This document shows, piece by piece, positions 7,656 through 15,616 of a stretch of DNA of 54,252 bases. Origin of the DNA: CAZSBB01 sp964605235 (GTDB lineage: Bacteria; Planctomycetota; Phycisphaerae; Phycisphaerales; Phycisphaeraceae); the NCBI GenBank assembly GCA_964605235.1, contig CAZSBB010000044.1:1-54252 (forward strand). The letters are read 5' to 3'. Each line of letters opens with the position of its first letter. Positions within the stretch are counted from its first letter, which is position 1. The notes below the pieces were generated by a model. That model was not told the origin of the DNA, made no database searches, and worked only from the letters and a program-made list of their open reading frames with translations. A program made the position numbers and the translations under genes.

Positions 7656-7865
7656 ATGGCGACGAAGACTGACAAAGCATTCGACTGCATCGCCTTCAAA
7701 CGCCAGGCCCAGGCGGAAATCTATGAACAGATCAAAGACCTGACCCCGGCCCAGCAGGTTCGCTACTTCAGCACGGCTGCACACGCCGGCCCATTCGCCA
7801 AGTTCTGGCGCAGCGCTGACGCCCACCGCAACGGGGTGGATGATGCGAAACAATTAGAGCAGTGA
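7656..7865 (+). CDS. Small conserved-type hypothetical protein (69 aa)
   Basis: The small acidic protein contains KAFDCIAFKRQAQAEIYEQI and LTPAQQVRYFSTAAHAGPFAKFW. The pattern F-D-C-x-x-x-K-R/H-x-x-Q-x-x-I-Y-E, followed by T-P-x-x-x-x-x-Y-F, is one I recall from short bacterial proteins that are sometimes annotated as antitoxin-like, but no partner toxin follows here. An AGGTG ribosome-binding site precedes the ATG. The gene lies between ArsR (divergent) and the phosphoesterase (convergent). Function unknown. Confidence 0.65.
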   Translation: MATKTDKAFDCIAFKRQAQAEIYEQIKDLTPAQQVRYFSTAAHAGPFAKFWRSADAHRNGVDDAKQLEQ

Positions 7866-7905
7866 ACACCTGGCCGTTCTTCCACCCGCCAGCGACTTCG
7901 TCACA

Positions 7906-8859
7906 CTACAACACCACCGACGCCAGCGGCACCAGTTGGCCCACCAGTTCGTCGAGCGTGTACCGCCGGGACAGGTCGATCGGCAGCACCATGCCGTGGC
8001 TGTGGTCGGAGGCGAGGATCAAGAGGTGCTCGCCTGCGCACTCGAAGCCCATGTCGGCGGGCTGATGGCCCATGAGGAAATGTTCCACGCCCCACGCCCG
8101 GCTGAGCTTGGTGTAGACCTCATCGGTATGCCGGCGCCCCCACACCAGGTTGTAGGCATGCCCATCCACATGCAGGTCCTGCTCGGTGGGAATGCGGTCG
8201 AGCAGGGTCACGTCGAAGCTGTCGATCCAGCGCTGCGAGGGCAGACTGTGCGAACAGAACAAACCATTGGGACAGCGCACCGCCAGCGCCAGGCTGCGCA
8301 GGAATTCGCACATCGCCAGGCGCACGTCGTCGGCGTCGTCGGCGAAGATGAACTCCACGCCGGCGTCGAAAGCTTCGATCACGCTCACGCCATCCTTGAG
8401 GATGCCTTCGCCCAGCAGTTGCGACAGCTCATGGTTGCCCAGCAGCAGGTGCACCTGACTGGGGAACGCCAGCTTCAGGGCTGCCACTTTGCCCAGCATG
8501 CGGATGGACATGTCGCGGTTGTTGATGCGCGGCGAGCCATGGATCATCTCATGCAGAATCAGATGCCGATGGGGGTCCAGGTGCAGTCCCGCCACGCGCA
8601 GGATGCGCTGGTAGTTGAGCCCCTGGTCGTGCAGGTCCCCGGTCATGAACAGTCGGCCTTCGCCGGGCAGGTCGATCACGCAGCCGCTGCGGCCGGGCGT
8701 GGTGTAGTTGAGCTCGGCGGCGCGGCGGAACAGGTCGATGATGACCGCCGGGTCCTGGAGGTCCAGGCCCATGTCAGGCGACGGCAGGGGGGTGGGGTCG
8801 ACCGGTGGCGTCATCGTCTTGTAGCTGAACGCGGTGCTGGCCATGACTACCATGGCCAT
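7906..8859 (-). CDS. Calcineurin-like metallophosphoesterase
   Basis: The 317-residue protein carries the phosphoesterase metal motifs in order: GDLHDQ (~74), HGSPRINNRD (~108), LLGNHE (~139), CSHSLPS (~202) and GHQPAD / SDHSHG (~265 and ~284). These residues coordinate two metal ions for phosphoester hydrolysis. The substrate cannot be told; Ser/Thr phosphatases of the Shewanella-like type and nucleotide phosphatases share the fold. No signal peptide is obvious. Start codon is uncertain: ATGs at 8859, 8853 and 8844 are all in frame without a clear ribosome-binding site. It is apparently monocistronic. Confidence 0.85.
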   Translation of the reverse strand: MAMVVMASTAFSYKTMTPPVDPTPLPSPDMGLDLQDPAVIIDLFRRAAELNYTTPGRSGCVIDLPGEGRLFMTGDLHDQGLNYQRILRVAGLHLDPHRHLILHEMIHGSPRINNRDMSIRMLGKVAALKLAFPSQVHLLLGNHELSQLLGEGILKDGVSVIEAFDAGVEFIFADDADDVRLAMCEFLRSLALAVRCPNGLFCSHSLPSQRWIDSFDVTLLDRIPTEQDLHVDGHAYNLVWGRRHTDEVYTKLSRAWGVEHFLMGHQPADMGFECAGEHLLILASDHSHGMVLPIDLSRRYTLDELVGQLVPLASVVL

Positions 8860-9111
8860 CGGTTATGGGACGCAGGAAAGTTGATTTTCTGCTGGCGCGC
8901 CCCGGCCCACGACATTGCCGGTAGACTATGCCCAACTGATCCGTCAAATCAACAAGTGCAATATAGGCAATCGTTTATCATCTGTCACCGCCAGCCGCGC
9001 CCGGAAAGTTTGCGGGTCAGGCGTCGACCGACAGCGAAACCCGGCATTCGATGAACGTTGGCAGGCAATATCCGCCCCCGCCCAGACGTTAACCCGTCAG
9101 GAACTCGGACG

Positions 9112-9903
9112 ATGGAGTCATCTGCGACGGACCAGCCCACCCCCCCCGGAAGTATTCCCGGAAGTATTCCCGGAAGTTTTCCCGGAAGTGCCCCAGGGGA
9201 TTCCAGCGTTGCTGGAAGTTTTCCCGGCGCGGATGGCGGAAGCTCGGGGCCAGGCCTGCGGCTGACCCCGCCGGCGGATGACGCTCAGCCGTTGGATCAG
9301 TTGCTCGCGCAGGTGGCGGGGGGGGACGCTCAGGCGTGGCGCGAGTTGGTCGAACGATACACCCCGCGCGTCTTCGGCTTGCTCGTTCGGCAGGCGGGCG
9401 ACCGCGAACTGGCGGAGGAAATCACCCAGGCGACGTTCGTGAAAATCGTCACCGAGATCGCGGGCTATCAGGAACAGGGACGCTTCGAGAGCTGGCTGTT
9501 CCGCATCGCCATGAATCAGTTGCGCGATGAGATGCGCCGCCGCAAGCGTCACGCCCGCGCCATCGACATGAGCCCCGGCGGTGAGCGCGGCGAAAGCCCC
9601 AGCGAATGGTCCGCAGCGCAGCAACGCCTCACCCATCTGCGCTCCGGAGCTGACGACGACCCGCTGACCCGCCTGGATCGACAGGAGCAGATTCAGATCA
9701 TGCAACTGGCGGTGCGCCAACTCGATGAAAAGGACCAGCGCCTGCTGAACCTGCGGCATACCGCGGGCCTGACCTTCGCCCAGATCGCGGAATTGGAAGA
9801 ACTCCCGCTGGGCACCGTACTGGCGCGCGGTCACCGGGCCATGGCGAAACTACGCCGGCTGCTGTTGGGCAATGAACGGGATGACGAAGGGGACGATGAG
9901 TGA
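9112..9903 (+). CDS. ECF-type RNA polymerase sigma factor
   Basis: From ~residue 60 the protein is a standard ECF sigma factor: region 2 (WRELVERYTPRVFGLLVRQ, LAEEITQATFVKIV, FESWLFRIAMNQLRDEMRRR) and region 4 (LDEKDQRLLNLRHTAGLTF, AQIAELEELPLGTVLARGH). ATG 9112 is preferred over 9058 because AGGAA precedes it. The first ~55 residues are a Pro-Gly-Ser repeat tail (PGSIPGSIPGSFPGSAPG) encoded by a 12-bp tandem repeat, so an intergenic-type repeat seems to have been captured in the coding sequence. The next two genes encode a membrane protein and an exported protein, which suggests a sigma / anti-sigma / sensor module answering to the cell envelope. Confidence 0.9.
   Translation: MESSATDQPTPPGSIPGSIPGSFPGSAPGDSSVAGSFPGADGGSSGPGLRLTPPADDAQPLDQLLAQVAGGDAQAWRELVERYTPRVFGLLVRQAGDRELAEEITQATFVKIVTEIAGYQEQGRFESWLFRIAMNQLRDEMRRRKRHARAIDMSPGGERGESPSEWSAAQQRLTHLRSGADDDPLTRLDRQEQIQIMQLAVRQLDEKDQRLLNLRHTAGLTFAQIAELEELPLGTVLARGHRAMAKLRRLLLGNERDDEGDDE
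9145..9192 (+). repeat. 12-bp tandem repeat within the sigma factor gene
   Basis: Four consecutive 12-base units read CCCGGAAGTATT, CCCGGAAGTATT, CCCGGAAGTTTT and CCCGGAAGTGCC. Each encodes Pro-Gly-Ser-x in frame, so unit gain or loss keeps the frame. Confidence 0.9.
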
Positions 9904-9934
9904 CCACACCACATTTAGCCGCGGGTCAATGACC

Positions 9935-10023
9935 CGCGGCCCCCGGCCCCCGGCCCCCCGGAACCCCCCGGAACCTCCGGCTCCCGGCCCCCGGAACCCC
10001 CCCGGCGACTCGCCGGGGGCGAA
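9935..10023. repeat. Low-complexity CCCCCGG repeats ending in a GCCGGGGGC hairpin
   Basis: The gap between the sigma factor and the next gene holds repeated CCCCCGGAAC / CCCCCGGCC units and ends in the hairpin CCCCCGGCGACTCGCCGGGG, a member of the same family as the hairpins at 21092 and 44769. It interrupts an otherwise operon-like arrangement. Confidence 0.6.
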
Positions 10024-10057
10024 ATGCAGGGGACGCAGTTCAGGAAAAGAGTGAATC

Positions 10058-10669
10058 ATGAACGGGTTTGATGCGGACAATTCGACTTGCGACCCCGCCG
10101 ACCGCGACGCGGCGTTTGACGCTCTGCTACACGAGGCGCTCGCGCCCACGACGGCTCAGGACGCCGCGCCGGCGGACCTCGCCCAGCGCATCGTCGCCCG
10201 CACGTCGGGGCAACTGGCGCATGCTCCCACCGAGCAACTGGTTGCTGCCGCGCTGGCGCCCGCCGCGACGCCGCAGCTGGCGCAGCGGATCTGGCGCGCC
10301 ACCGGGCATCTCGTGGGCCGGGCGGCGGTGGTGGCGCGGATCGGTCCGCTGGCGATCGACTGGCAGCAACTGCGCACCGTGGCGGCGATGGTGCTGTTCG
10401 GCATCGGGGTGAGCATCACCGTCATCTGTCACGGCATCGACCAGGAGGCGGCCGCCATCACCCAGGCCCGCCGCGACATCGTTGCCGTCAGCGACTACGC
10501 CGGCCCCACCGATCCCATCGACCAGCAGATTGATCATGTCATGCTGCAGGTCGAACTCGCCCAGAGCGGCAGCAGTTGGAGCCAGAGCACTCATGACATC
10601 AGCCGCGCCCTGCTGGAGCTGGAAACCGATCTGCAACTGCGCAGCGCGGAACAGCAGGACGTTTTTTAA
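10058..10669 (+). CDS. Single-pass membrane protein, putative anti-sigma factor
   Basis: The 203-residue protein has an Ala-rich, acidic N-terminal half, one membrane helix (~107-126, VAAMVLFGIGVSITVICHG) and a C-terminal ~75 residues that would lie outside the membrane. It sits ~150 bases after the ECF sigma gene on the same strand, with an AGGAAAAGAG ribosome-binding site. Topology and position are those of anti-sigma factors, which hold the sigma factor with the N-terminal domain. No zinc-binding H-x-x-x-C-x-x-C motif is present, so the role is inferred from context only. Confidence 0.6.
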   Translation: MNGFDADNSTCDPADRDAAFDALLHEALAPTTAQDAAPADLAQRIVARTSGQLAHAPTEQLVAAALAPAATPQLAQRIWRATGHLVGRAAVVARIGPLAIDWQQLRTVAAMVLFGIGVSITVICHGIDQEAAAITQARRDIVAVSDYAGPTDPIDQQIDHVMLQVELAQSGSSWSQSTHDISRALLELETDLQLRSAEQQDVF

Positions 10670-10709
10670 ACCCCGCCCGCGGGCGGCAGCATCATGCAAG
10701 GAGTCTTCC

Positions 10710-11423
10710 GTGTCGGCACGTTTGCATCCCGTCTTCGCCAGCCTGTGCCTCACTGTGCTGCTCGGCTCATTCACCTGGGCGCAGCCGCAGGGCAATCGTC
10801 CTGACGACGGGCCCGACGCCCAGCCGGCGCGCCAGCGCACCGGCGAGGAGCGGACCCTCGCCCAGCGCCCGCCCCGGCCGCGCGGCGAGGACTTCGGCCC
10901 TGAAGTGGAAGGCGACAACCCCGACCAACGCCGCCCCCACGCCGGCCCGTCCAGTCAGCTTTCGCCCGAGGAAGTTCAGGAAGCGCTGCAGATCATCCGC
11001 GAGTACAACCCGGAAATCGCCGAGCGCATCGAACGCTGGGTGCAGAACGGCCAGGAGGACCTCGGGCCGCTGATCGCCCGCCGTTTACCCTGGGTGCGCA
11101 AGCTGTTGTTCGTCAAGCGCACCGATCCGCCGCGGTATGAGCTGATGCTCAGCGATCTGAAACTCGAACGCGCCTGCCAGGAACTGTCGCGCCAGCTGCG
11201 CGAACCTGAGGCCAACAAGGCTGACCTGAACGCCCAGCTCAAGCAGAAGGTGACCGAGCAATTCGAGGTGCGCCAGAAGGTGCGCGAAATGGAGATCGCC
11301 CAGTTGGAGCAGCGGGTCAAGGAACTGCGCGAGCAACTCGAAGCCCGCGTCAAAGCCCGCGCGGAATTGATCGACCGCCGCCACGGCGAACTGACCGGCC
11401 AGGGCGGCGACCTGCCCTGGTGA
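10710..11423 (+). CDS. Exported coiled-coil protein, possible envelope sensor
   Basis: A GTG at 10710 is preceded by CAAGGAG and gives a signal peptide (residues 1-25, SARLHPVFASLCLTVLLGSF, then W-A-Q). The mature protein has a Pro/Arg-rich linker, SPEEVQEALQIIREYNPEIA, and a long charged coiled coil (~150-230, EIAQLEQRVKELREQLEARV). Small exported helical proteins in sigma/anti-sigma operons, such as CnrX, ZraP and CpxP, sense metals or misfolded protein; this one may be a distant analogue, but no LTxxQ motif or metal-binding cluster is seen. It is the third gene of the sigma-factor group. Confidence 0.65.
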   Translation: MSARLHPVFASLCLTVLLGSFTWAQPQGNRPDDGPDAQPARQRTGEERTLAQRPPRPRGEDFGPEVEGDNPDQRRPHAGPSSQLSPEEVQEALQIIREYNPEIAERIERWVQNGQEDLGPLIARRLPWVRKLLFVKRTDPPRYELMLSDLKLERACQELSRQLREPEANKADLNAQLKQKVTEQFEVRQKVREMEIAQLEQRVKELREQLEARVKARAELIDRRHGELTGQGGDLPW

Positions 11424-11451
11424 TCGCCGCCGGCCACGGCATCATCCCCAA

Positions 11452-11749
11452 TGCGCCCGGGAGGATTCGAACCTCCGACCTGCGGTTTCAGCGTGATGTG
11501 ACTTTCGCCACGCGCTGGACCATCCCTTCACCATAGCCCTGCGGCGTCAGGTGGCGGCCGTCTGGTCTCTGCACCTTCCGCACCGGCGCGGCTTTCACTG
11601 GCCGGCGCGGCTTGGCTCAGGATTGCCCACGGCTCGCCCGTTTGGGTTTCCCTGAGTTTGACCGCCTTCACGCGCCAGGTTTCCCCAACGCGGCCCACTT
11701 GCTCTGCGACAGTAGGAAACCGCTGCTCTATCCCCTGAGCTACGAGCGC
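11452..11749 (-). tRNA. tRNA-Arg(CCU), interrupted by a group I intron
   Basis: The minus strand gives a complete tRNA once 225 nt are removed. Exon 1 (11749-11714) holds acceptor GCGCTCG, D arm GCTC-AGGGGATA-GAGC, anticodon 5' stem GCGGT and loop U-U-C-C-U. Exon 2 (11488-11452) holds A-A, 3' stem ACCGC, variable loop AGGTC, T arm GGAGG-TTCGAAT-CCTCC, acceptor CGGGCGC and discriminator A. All seven acceptor pairs (one G-U), five anticodon pairs, four D pairs and five T pairs form. The anticodon is CCU and reads AGG. CCA is not encoded. The interruption follows the third anticodon base, the site known for group I introns in bacterial tRNA-Arg(CCU). Confidence 0.93.
11489..11713 (-). ncRNA. Group I (IC3-like) self-splicing intron in tRNA-Arg(CCU)
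   Basis: The 225-nt intron has the expected helices. P1: exon CCU plus intron ACU pair with AGUGGG (11699-11694), leaving a U-G pair at the 5' splice site. P2 hairpin is capped by GAAA (11683-11680). P3 is GGCGG/CCGCC. P4 is CUCAGG (11656-11651) with CCUGAG (11621-11616). P7, the guanosine site, is GACCA (11567-11563) with UGGUC (11522-11518). P8 is CACC/GGUG. P9 has GUGGCGAAAGUCAC. The last base is G. Stretches such as GGTGCAGAGACCAGACGG and CTATGGTGAAGG closely resemble the Azoarcus tRNA-Ile intron as I remember it. There is no ORF, so it would rely on self-splicing. Confidence 0.92.
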
Positions 11750-11858
11750 TGCAACATCGGCCATCATACCCGCGATCGCCCCGGCTGCGGAAAACCTTGG
11801 CGCGGGACCGCGCAGGCCGTATGTTACCGCTGGTTTTTCGTACATTTTGGAGCCGTAC

Positions 11859-13487
11859 ATGATCCGCTGCCCACTGCCGGTGAGCCTGATGACACTGCTC
11901 CTGCTCGGCGCGGCCGCCTGGGCGCAGGATGCCCCGACGCCGGCCCCCAGGGTGATCGACGCCAGCTCCTATCTCCAGCCCGGCGCGCCCGACGCGGGCC
12001 TGCAGGCGGCGCTCGATGCCGCGGCCAAGGCGGGCGGCGGTGTGGTCGAACTGCCGGCCGGTCGTTTCGCGCTGCGCCGTTACCTGTACCTGCCCAGCAA
12101 CGTCACCCTGCGCGGGCAGGGCGACCAGACTGTGCTCACGCTGGCGCAGGATGAGCAGCGCGCCGACGTGGTGGACAGCTACGCCGGCAAGGACGCGACC
12201 ATCAAACTGGCGGGCGATCTGTCCACGCTGCATCCGGGCGTGCTGGTGGAACTCTGGCCCAACGGACCCCAGTCCCATCACGTCCATCGCCGGCGGGCGG
12301 TGGTGCAGCGGGTCGAGGGCGACGTGCTGCATCTGGAGCAGCCGTTTGGTTACGGCGTCAGCGCCGGGCGCGGGGGCTTCGTTTCCTGGGGCATGACCAC
12401 GCGCGTCAGCGCCGCCGCGGCCGTGGGAGCGCAAAGCATCACCGTGGATCGGCTGGAGGTCTTTCAGGTCGGTGACGCCATCACCCTCACCGGCGCGGGG
12501 GACGTGTGGAATCATCATTTCAACTATGTCACCGCGATTGCCGGCCCGACGCTGACGCTGCATCGCCCGCTGACGGTCGCCCCGGCCGCCGGCTCCATCG
12601 CCACCCGCGCCATGTGCATGATCACCGCCGACGGCGAGCACGACCTGACCATCGAAAACCTGACGATTGCAGGCTTCGACAACCCGCGCCGGCCCGGCTG
12701 GGGCAACTTCTATCTCGCGGGCATCCACACCGTCCGCTGCCGCAACATCACCGTGCGCCACGTCACCATTCGCCACTGGTATGCCGACGCCTTCAGCTTC
12801 CAGCAGGGCGAGCAACTGACCGTCGAACATTGCACCGCGCTGCACAACGGCGGCCACGGCTTCCACCCCGGCACCGGCTGGACCACCGCCCGCTTCGCCC
12901 ACCTGCTCAGCGAAGGCAACGGCGGCGATGGCCTCTACTTCTGCTGGCACAATAAGCACATCACCGTCTGCGACTCGCGCTTCATCGCCAACGGCAACCA
13001 CGGCATCGGCGGCCTGGGCACGCCCGGCGATCGCCACAACCTCATCGAAAACAACCTCATCGCCGACAACGGCCGCAGCGGCGTCGAAATCACCGGCGGA
13101 CCCGACAGCGGCAACGTGGTGCGCGGCAACACCGTGCGCGACAACTCCCGCAGCAAGCCCGGCGCGTGGCCCGGCATCCTCCTCACCGCCGGCTGGTCCG
13201 AAGGCTCCACCGGCGCCGGCGTGCTGGGCAACACCATCCAAAGCACCCTCGAACAGCCCACCCAGTGGGTCGGCATCGAGGAACGTCACGCCAAACCCAT
13301 GGAAAAGAACAAAGACCAAGCCGACCCCACCTATCAGCTCATGCTCGCGGATCGCAATCGCATCGCCGACAACCAGGTCGCCGGCCACCGCACCGCCGAC
13401 ATCCTCGTCCGCGGCCCGCATACCGAACTGGCGAACAACACCGGCCAGGTCCAGCAGGAACTGCCCACCCCCGTCGCCCAGCCGTGA
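11859..13487 (+). CDS. Secreted right-handed beta-helix protein (pectate-lyase/GH28-like)
   Basis: The 542-residue protein starts at ATG 11859 (TTGGAG upstream) with a signal peptide ending A-A-W-A-Q. The N-terminal region (DAGLQAALDAAAKAGGGVVELPAGRF, NVTLRGQGDQTVL) is the typical opening of pectate-lyase-superfamily helices. The middle and C-terminal parts carry parallel-helix coils (LTIENLTIAGF, ITVRHVTIRHWYADAFSF, NLIENNLIADNGRSGVEITGG, NVVRGNTVRDN). Such proteins cleave or bind polysaccharides outside the cell; no specific catalytic triad could be assigned. It diverges from the tRNA-Arg gene and is followed by repeats. Confidence 0.8.
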   Translation: MIRCPLPVSLMTLLLLGAAAWAQDAPTPAPRVIDASSYLQPGAPDAGLQAALDAAAKAGGGVVELPAGRFALRRYLYLPSNVTLRGQGDQTVLTLAQDEQRADVVDSYAGKDATIKLAGDLSTLHPGVLVELWPNGPQSHHVHRRRAVVQRVEGDVLHLEQPFGYGVSAGRGGFVSWGMTTRVSAAAAVGAQSITVDRLEVFQVGDAITLTGAGDVWNHHFNYVTAIAGPTLTLHRPLTVAPAAGSIATRAMCMITADGEHDLTIENLTIAGFDNPRRPGWGNFYLAGIHTVRCRNITVRHVTIRHWYADAFSFQQGEQLTVEHCTALHNGGHGFHPGTGWTTARFAHLLSEGNGGDGLYFCWHNKHITVCDSRFIANGNHGIGGLGTPGDRHNLIENNLIADNGRSGVEITGGPDSGNVVRGNTVRDNSRSKPGAWPGILLTAGWSEGSTGAGVLGNTIQSTLEQPTQWVGIEERHAKPMEKNKDQADPTYQLMLADRNRIADNQVAGHRTADILVRGPHTELANNTGQVQQELPTPVAQP

Positions 13488-13801
13488 CCGCAACGCATGG
13501 CCTTCGCCCCCAATGGAGGCGCAGGCAAGTAGCCACGAGTGCATCGCAGTGAAACTCGTGGGAACTGAGGCATCAGAAAAACCTCACCCCGACAGCCCCC
13601 GGTTGTGGTGAAGGAAGCTTCCGCCGTCCCTCCGGGACGGATGGATATCGGGAAACACGTCTCCCACGGGTTTCGCTGCGCTGCACCCGTGGCTACTGTC
13701 CACGACCCCTGCCGGGGTCGAAATCCGCTCAACCAAACATCATTCATCTCCTGTCCTCCCCAAAATCGCAAAAAACCATTGCCCCCGCCCGGCCCGGTGG
13801 C
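13488..13801. repeat. Intergenic region with three successive hairpins
   Basis: This gene-free stretch holds the hairpins CCGTCCCTCCGGGACGG (13624-13640), CCACGGG...CACCCGTGG (13664-13692) and ACGACCCCTGCCGGGGTCG (13702-13720). Such hairpin strings are typical of dispersed repeat elements in planctomycete-like genomes; they may also end transcription of the beta-helix gene. No gene is seen. Confidence 0.55.
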
Positions 13802-13833
13802 TACACTGATTGAAATGGTTTACTAAACCATTT
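13802..13833 (+). promoter_or_regulatory. Promoter with perfect LacI-type operator
   Basis: A TACACT -10 candidate (13802-13807) is followed by a perfect inverted repeat with a one-base centre: AAATGGTTTA-C-TAAACCATTT (13813-13833). The LacI-family gene begins 58 bases downstream. Odd-centred palindromes of about 20 bp are the usual LacI-family sites, and position over the transcription start indicates autorepression. Confidence 0.75.
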
Positions 13834-13890
13834 AATGACCGGCCATCAAACTGCTGTCCAGACGGCAGCATTCAGCTCGTAAGCAGTGAA

Positions 13891-14925
13891 ATGACAGACC
13901 GTTCCACCACCATCACCGATGTTGCGAAGCAGGCGGGCGTCGCCAAGGCGACCGTTTCGCTGGTCATGCGCAGCAAGCCGGGCATTTCCGACGCCACCCG
14001 CCAGCGCGTGCTCCAGGCGGCGCGGGAACTCAACTACCGGCCCACGCCCTCCCGGCAGACCCGCGGCGGGCAGCACGCCGGCCAGATCGCCCTGCTGCTG
14101 GTCACCACCGACATGCCCCGGCTCGGCCGGCAGCGCGGCGGCAGCTATCTCCATCACATGCTCGACGGCTGCCTGCTCACCGCGGAGGCGGCGGGCATGG
14201 GCGTGGTCGTCTGCAAAATGACCGCTGACGAAGTCGACGCCGGCCGATTCCCCCACATCCTGCAGCGCGGCAACCTCGACGGCCTGCTCGTGCGCGCCCC
14301 CGTGTGCCCCGCCTTGCGCCAACTGCTCGCCCAGCTCGCCTGCCCGCTGGTCTACCTCGATTGCGATCGCCATGTGACGGGCGCCGCCCAGGTGCAGATC
14401 GAAAACCTCGCCGCCATGGATCGCGTGGTCGAACACCTGCTCGAACAAGGCTGCCGCCGCCCGGCGGTCATCACCGGCGACATGGATCACCTCAACGCTC
14501 AGGAACGCCTCGCGGGCATGCAGATCGCCCTGCAACGACGCGGGCACACGCTGCCTGACGCCCGGATCGTCATGGAACATGGCTTTGACGAAACCTCCGG
14601 CTGGCGCGGCGTGGAACTGCTGGCCCAGCGCGACGTCGCCTACGACGCCCTGGTGTGCCAGAACGACCTGATCGCGCTCGGCGCCCTGCGCAAGCTCAAG
14701 GCGCTGGGCCGGTCCGTCCCCACCGACGTGCGCCTCTGCGGCTTCGACGACATGGAGTTCTGTGCCGACCTCGAAACCCCGCTGACCACCGTGCGCACCC
14801 GGTGCGATGAAATGGGCCGGCTGGCGGCGCAATTGCTGCTCGAACAAACCACCGCGGCGGGTTCACGCCCCCTGCAGGTGCGCGTGCCCGCTGACCTGAT
14901 TGTGCGTGCTTCGACGCTCGGTTGA
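13891..14925 (+). CDS. LacI-family transcriptional regulator
   Basis: The 344-residue protein has the LacI DNA-binding domain (ITDVAKQAGVAKATVSLVMR, DATRQRVLQAARELNYRP) and a periplasmic-binding-protein-like sensor domain (GQIALLLVTTDMP, GNLDGLLVRAP, RRPAVITGDMDHLNAQERLAG, YDALVCQNDLIALGALRKL, LCGFDDMEFCADLETPLTTV). ATG 13891 is chosen because the helix-turn-helix then starts near residue 8. It is followed closely by a pseudopilin, a DUF4838 protein and a sialidase-like protein on the same strand, so it probably controls that carbohydrate block in response to a sugar. Confidence 0.92.
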   Translation: MTDRSTTITDVAKQAGVAKATVSLVMRSKPGISDATRQRVLQAARELNYRPTPSRQTRGGQHAGQIALLLVTTDMPRLGRQRGGSYLHHMLDGCLLTAEAAGMGVVVCKMTADEVDAGRFPHILQRGNLDGLLVRAPVCPALRQLLAQLACPLVYLDCDRHVTGAAQVQIENLAAMDRVVEHLLEQGCRRPAVITGDMDHLNAQERLAGMQIALQRRGHTLPDARIVMEHGFDETSGWRGVELLAQRDVAYDALVCQNDLIALGALRKLKALGRSVPTDVRLCGFDDMEFCADLETPLTTVRTRCDEMGRLAAQLLLEQTTAAGSRPLQVRVPADLIVRASTLG

Positions 14926-14965
14926 CTGGCGCGCGCCGGGCTGGCAGCGCGCAAGGAGCCCTCAC

Positions 14966-15616
14966 ATGCCAACGCGACAACGGGCTTTCACCCTCATCGA
15001 ACTGCTGGTGGTCATCAGCATCGTTTCCCTGCTCATTGCAATCCTGCTGCCGGCGCTCGCCAAGGCGCGCGCTGCCGCCAGTCAGATTCAATGCGCCGCC
15101 AACATTCGCTCGGGCGCGCTGGCGGTGCTGCTGTACGTGGATGAGCACCGCGACGAGTTCCCGCACTCGGGCAACGACTGGTACAAGTCCACCTATGCCG
15201 GGGCGTACCTCTCGGCCGACGTCTCCCGCCTGCGCTGTGATGGCGCGCTCAAGGCGCCCAATCAGGCGTTTTCCTTCGGCGCTGCCGAGCCAACCTGGTG
15301 TCCCAACCGCGACCTCATCCGCTGGCCCGGCACCGATGAATCGCCCGCGACCTATGCCCAGAACCTGCGCACGGTGAAGAAGCCGGGCCAGACTTTCCTG
15401 CTGGGCGACGGCAACTTCCGCGGCGTTTTCCGCAACACCAGCCTGCGCGTGACCGATGGCCGGCTGTTGTGGTACTCCCATGGCAATGCCGCCAACATCG
15501 TCTACCTCGACACCCATGTCACCCTCGTCCGCGCCGACGCCAACGGGCCCGAGTCCGACATCGGCAACGCCCCCTCCACCTGGCGCGCCGGCAGCAACGC
15601 CACGCTGTGGGAATGA
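14966..15616 (+). CDS. Secreted pseudopilin-like protein (prepilin N-terminal motif)
   Basis: The 216-residue protein begins MPTRQRAFTLIELLVVISIV, with the cleavage motif after a very short basic leader, then one hydrophobic helix and KARAAASQIQCAANIRS. The C-terminal part has WYSHGNAANIVYLDTHV, the H-G-x-x-x-N-x-x-x-x-D end also seen in the pseudopilin at 4368-5141. ATG 14966 follows AAGGAG. Its stop codon overlaps the start of the DUF4838 gene (ATGA), so the two are translationally coupled. Its presence inside a sugar-degradation block suggests a surface or secretion role linked to that block. Confidence 0.85.
   Translation: MPTRQRAFTLIELLVVISIVSLLIAILLPALAKARAAASQIQCAANIRSGALAVLLYVDEHRDEFPHSGNDWYKSTYAGAYLSADVSRLRCDGALKAPNQAFSFGAAEPTWCPNRDLIRWPGTDESPATYAQNLRTVKKPGQTFLLGDGNFRGVFRNTSLRVTDGRLLWYSHGNAANIVYLDTHVTLVRADANGPESDIGNAPSTWRAGSNATLWE

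Noticed and set aside
11678..11685. GGGAAACC as the internal guide sequence of the intron
   Set aside because: It could pair with exon GGTTTCCT, but comparison with the Azoarcus intron places it as the GAAA-capped end of P2; the CCUACU/AGUGGG pairing gives a proper P1 instead.
11595..13544. 649-codon open frame on the minus strand over the beta-helix gene and tRNA-Arg
   Set aside because: It is antisense to a well-supported secreted beta-helix gene and runs through the tRNA exon and intron; its sequence is low-complexity Ala/Gly/Arg typical of antisense frames in GC-rich DNA.
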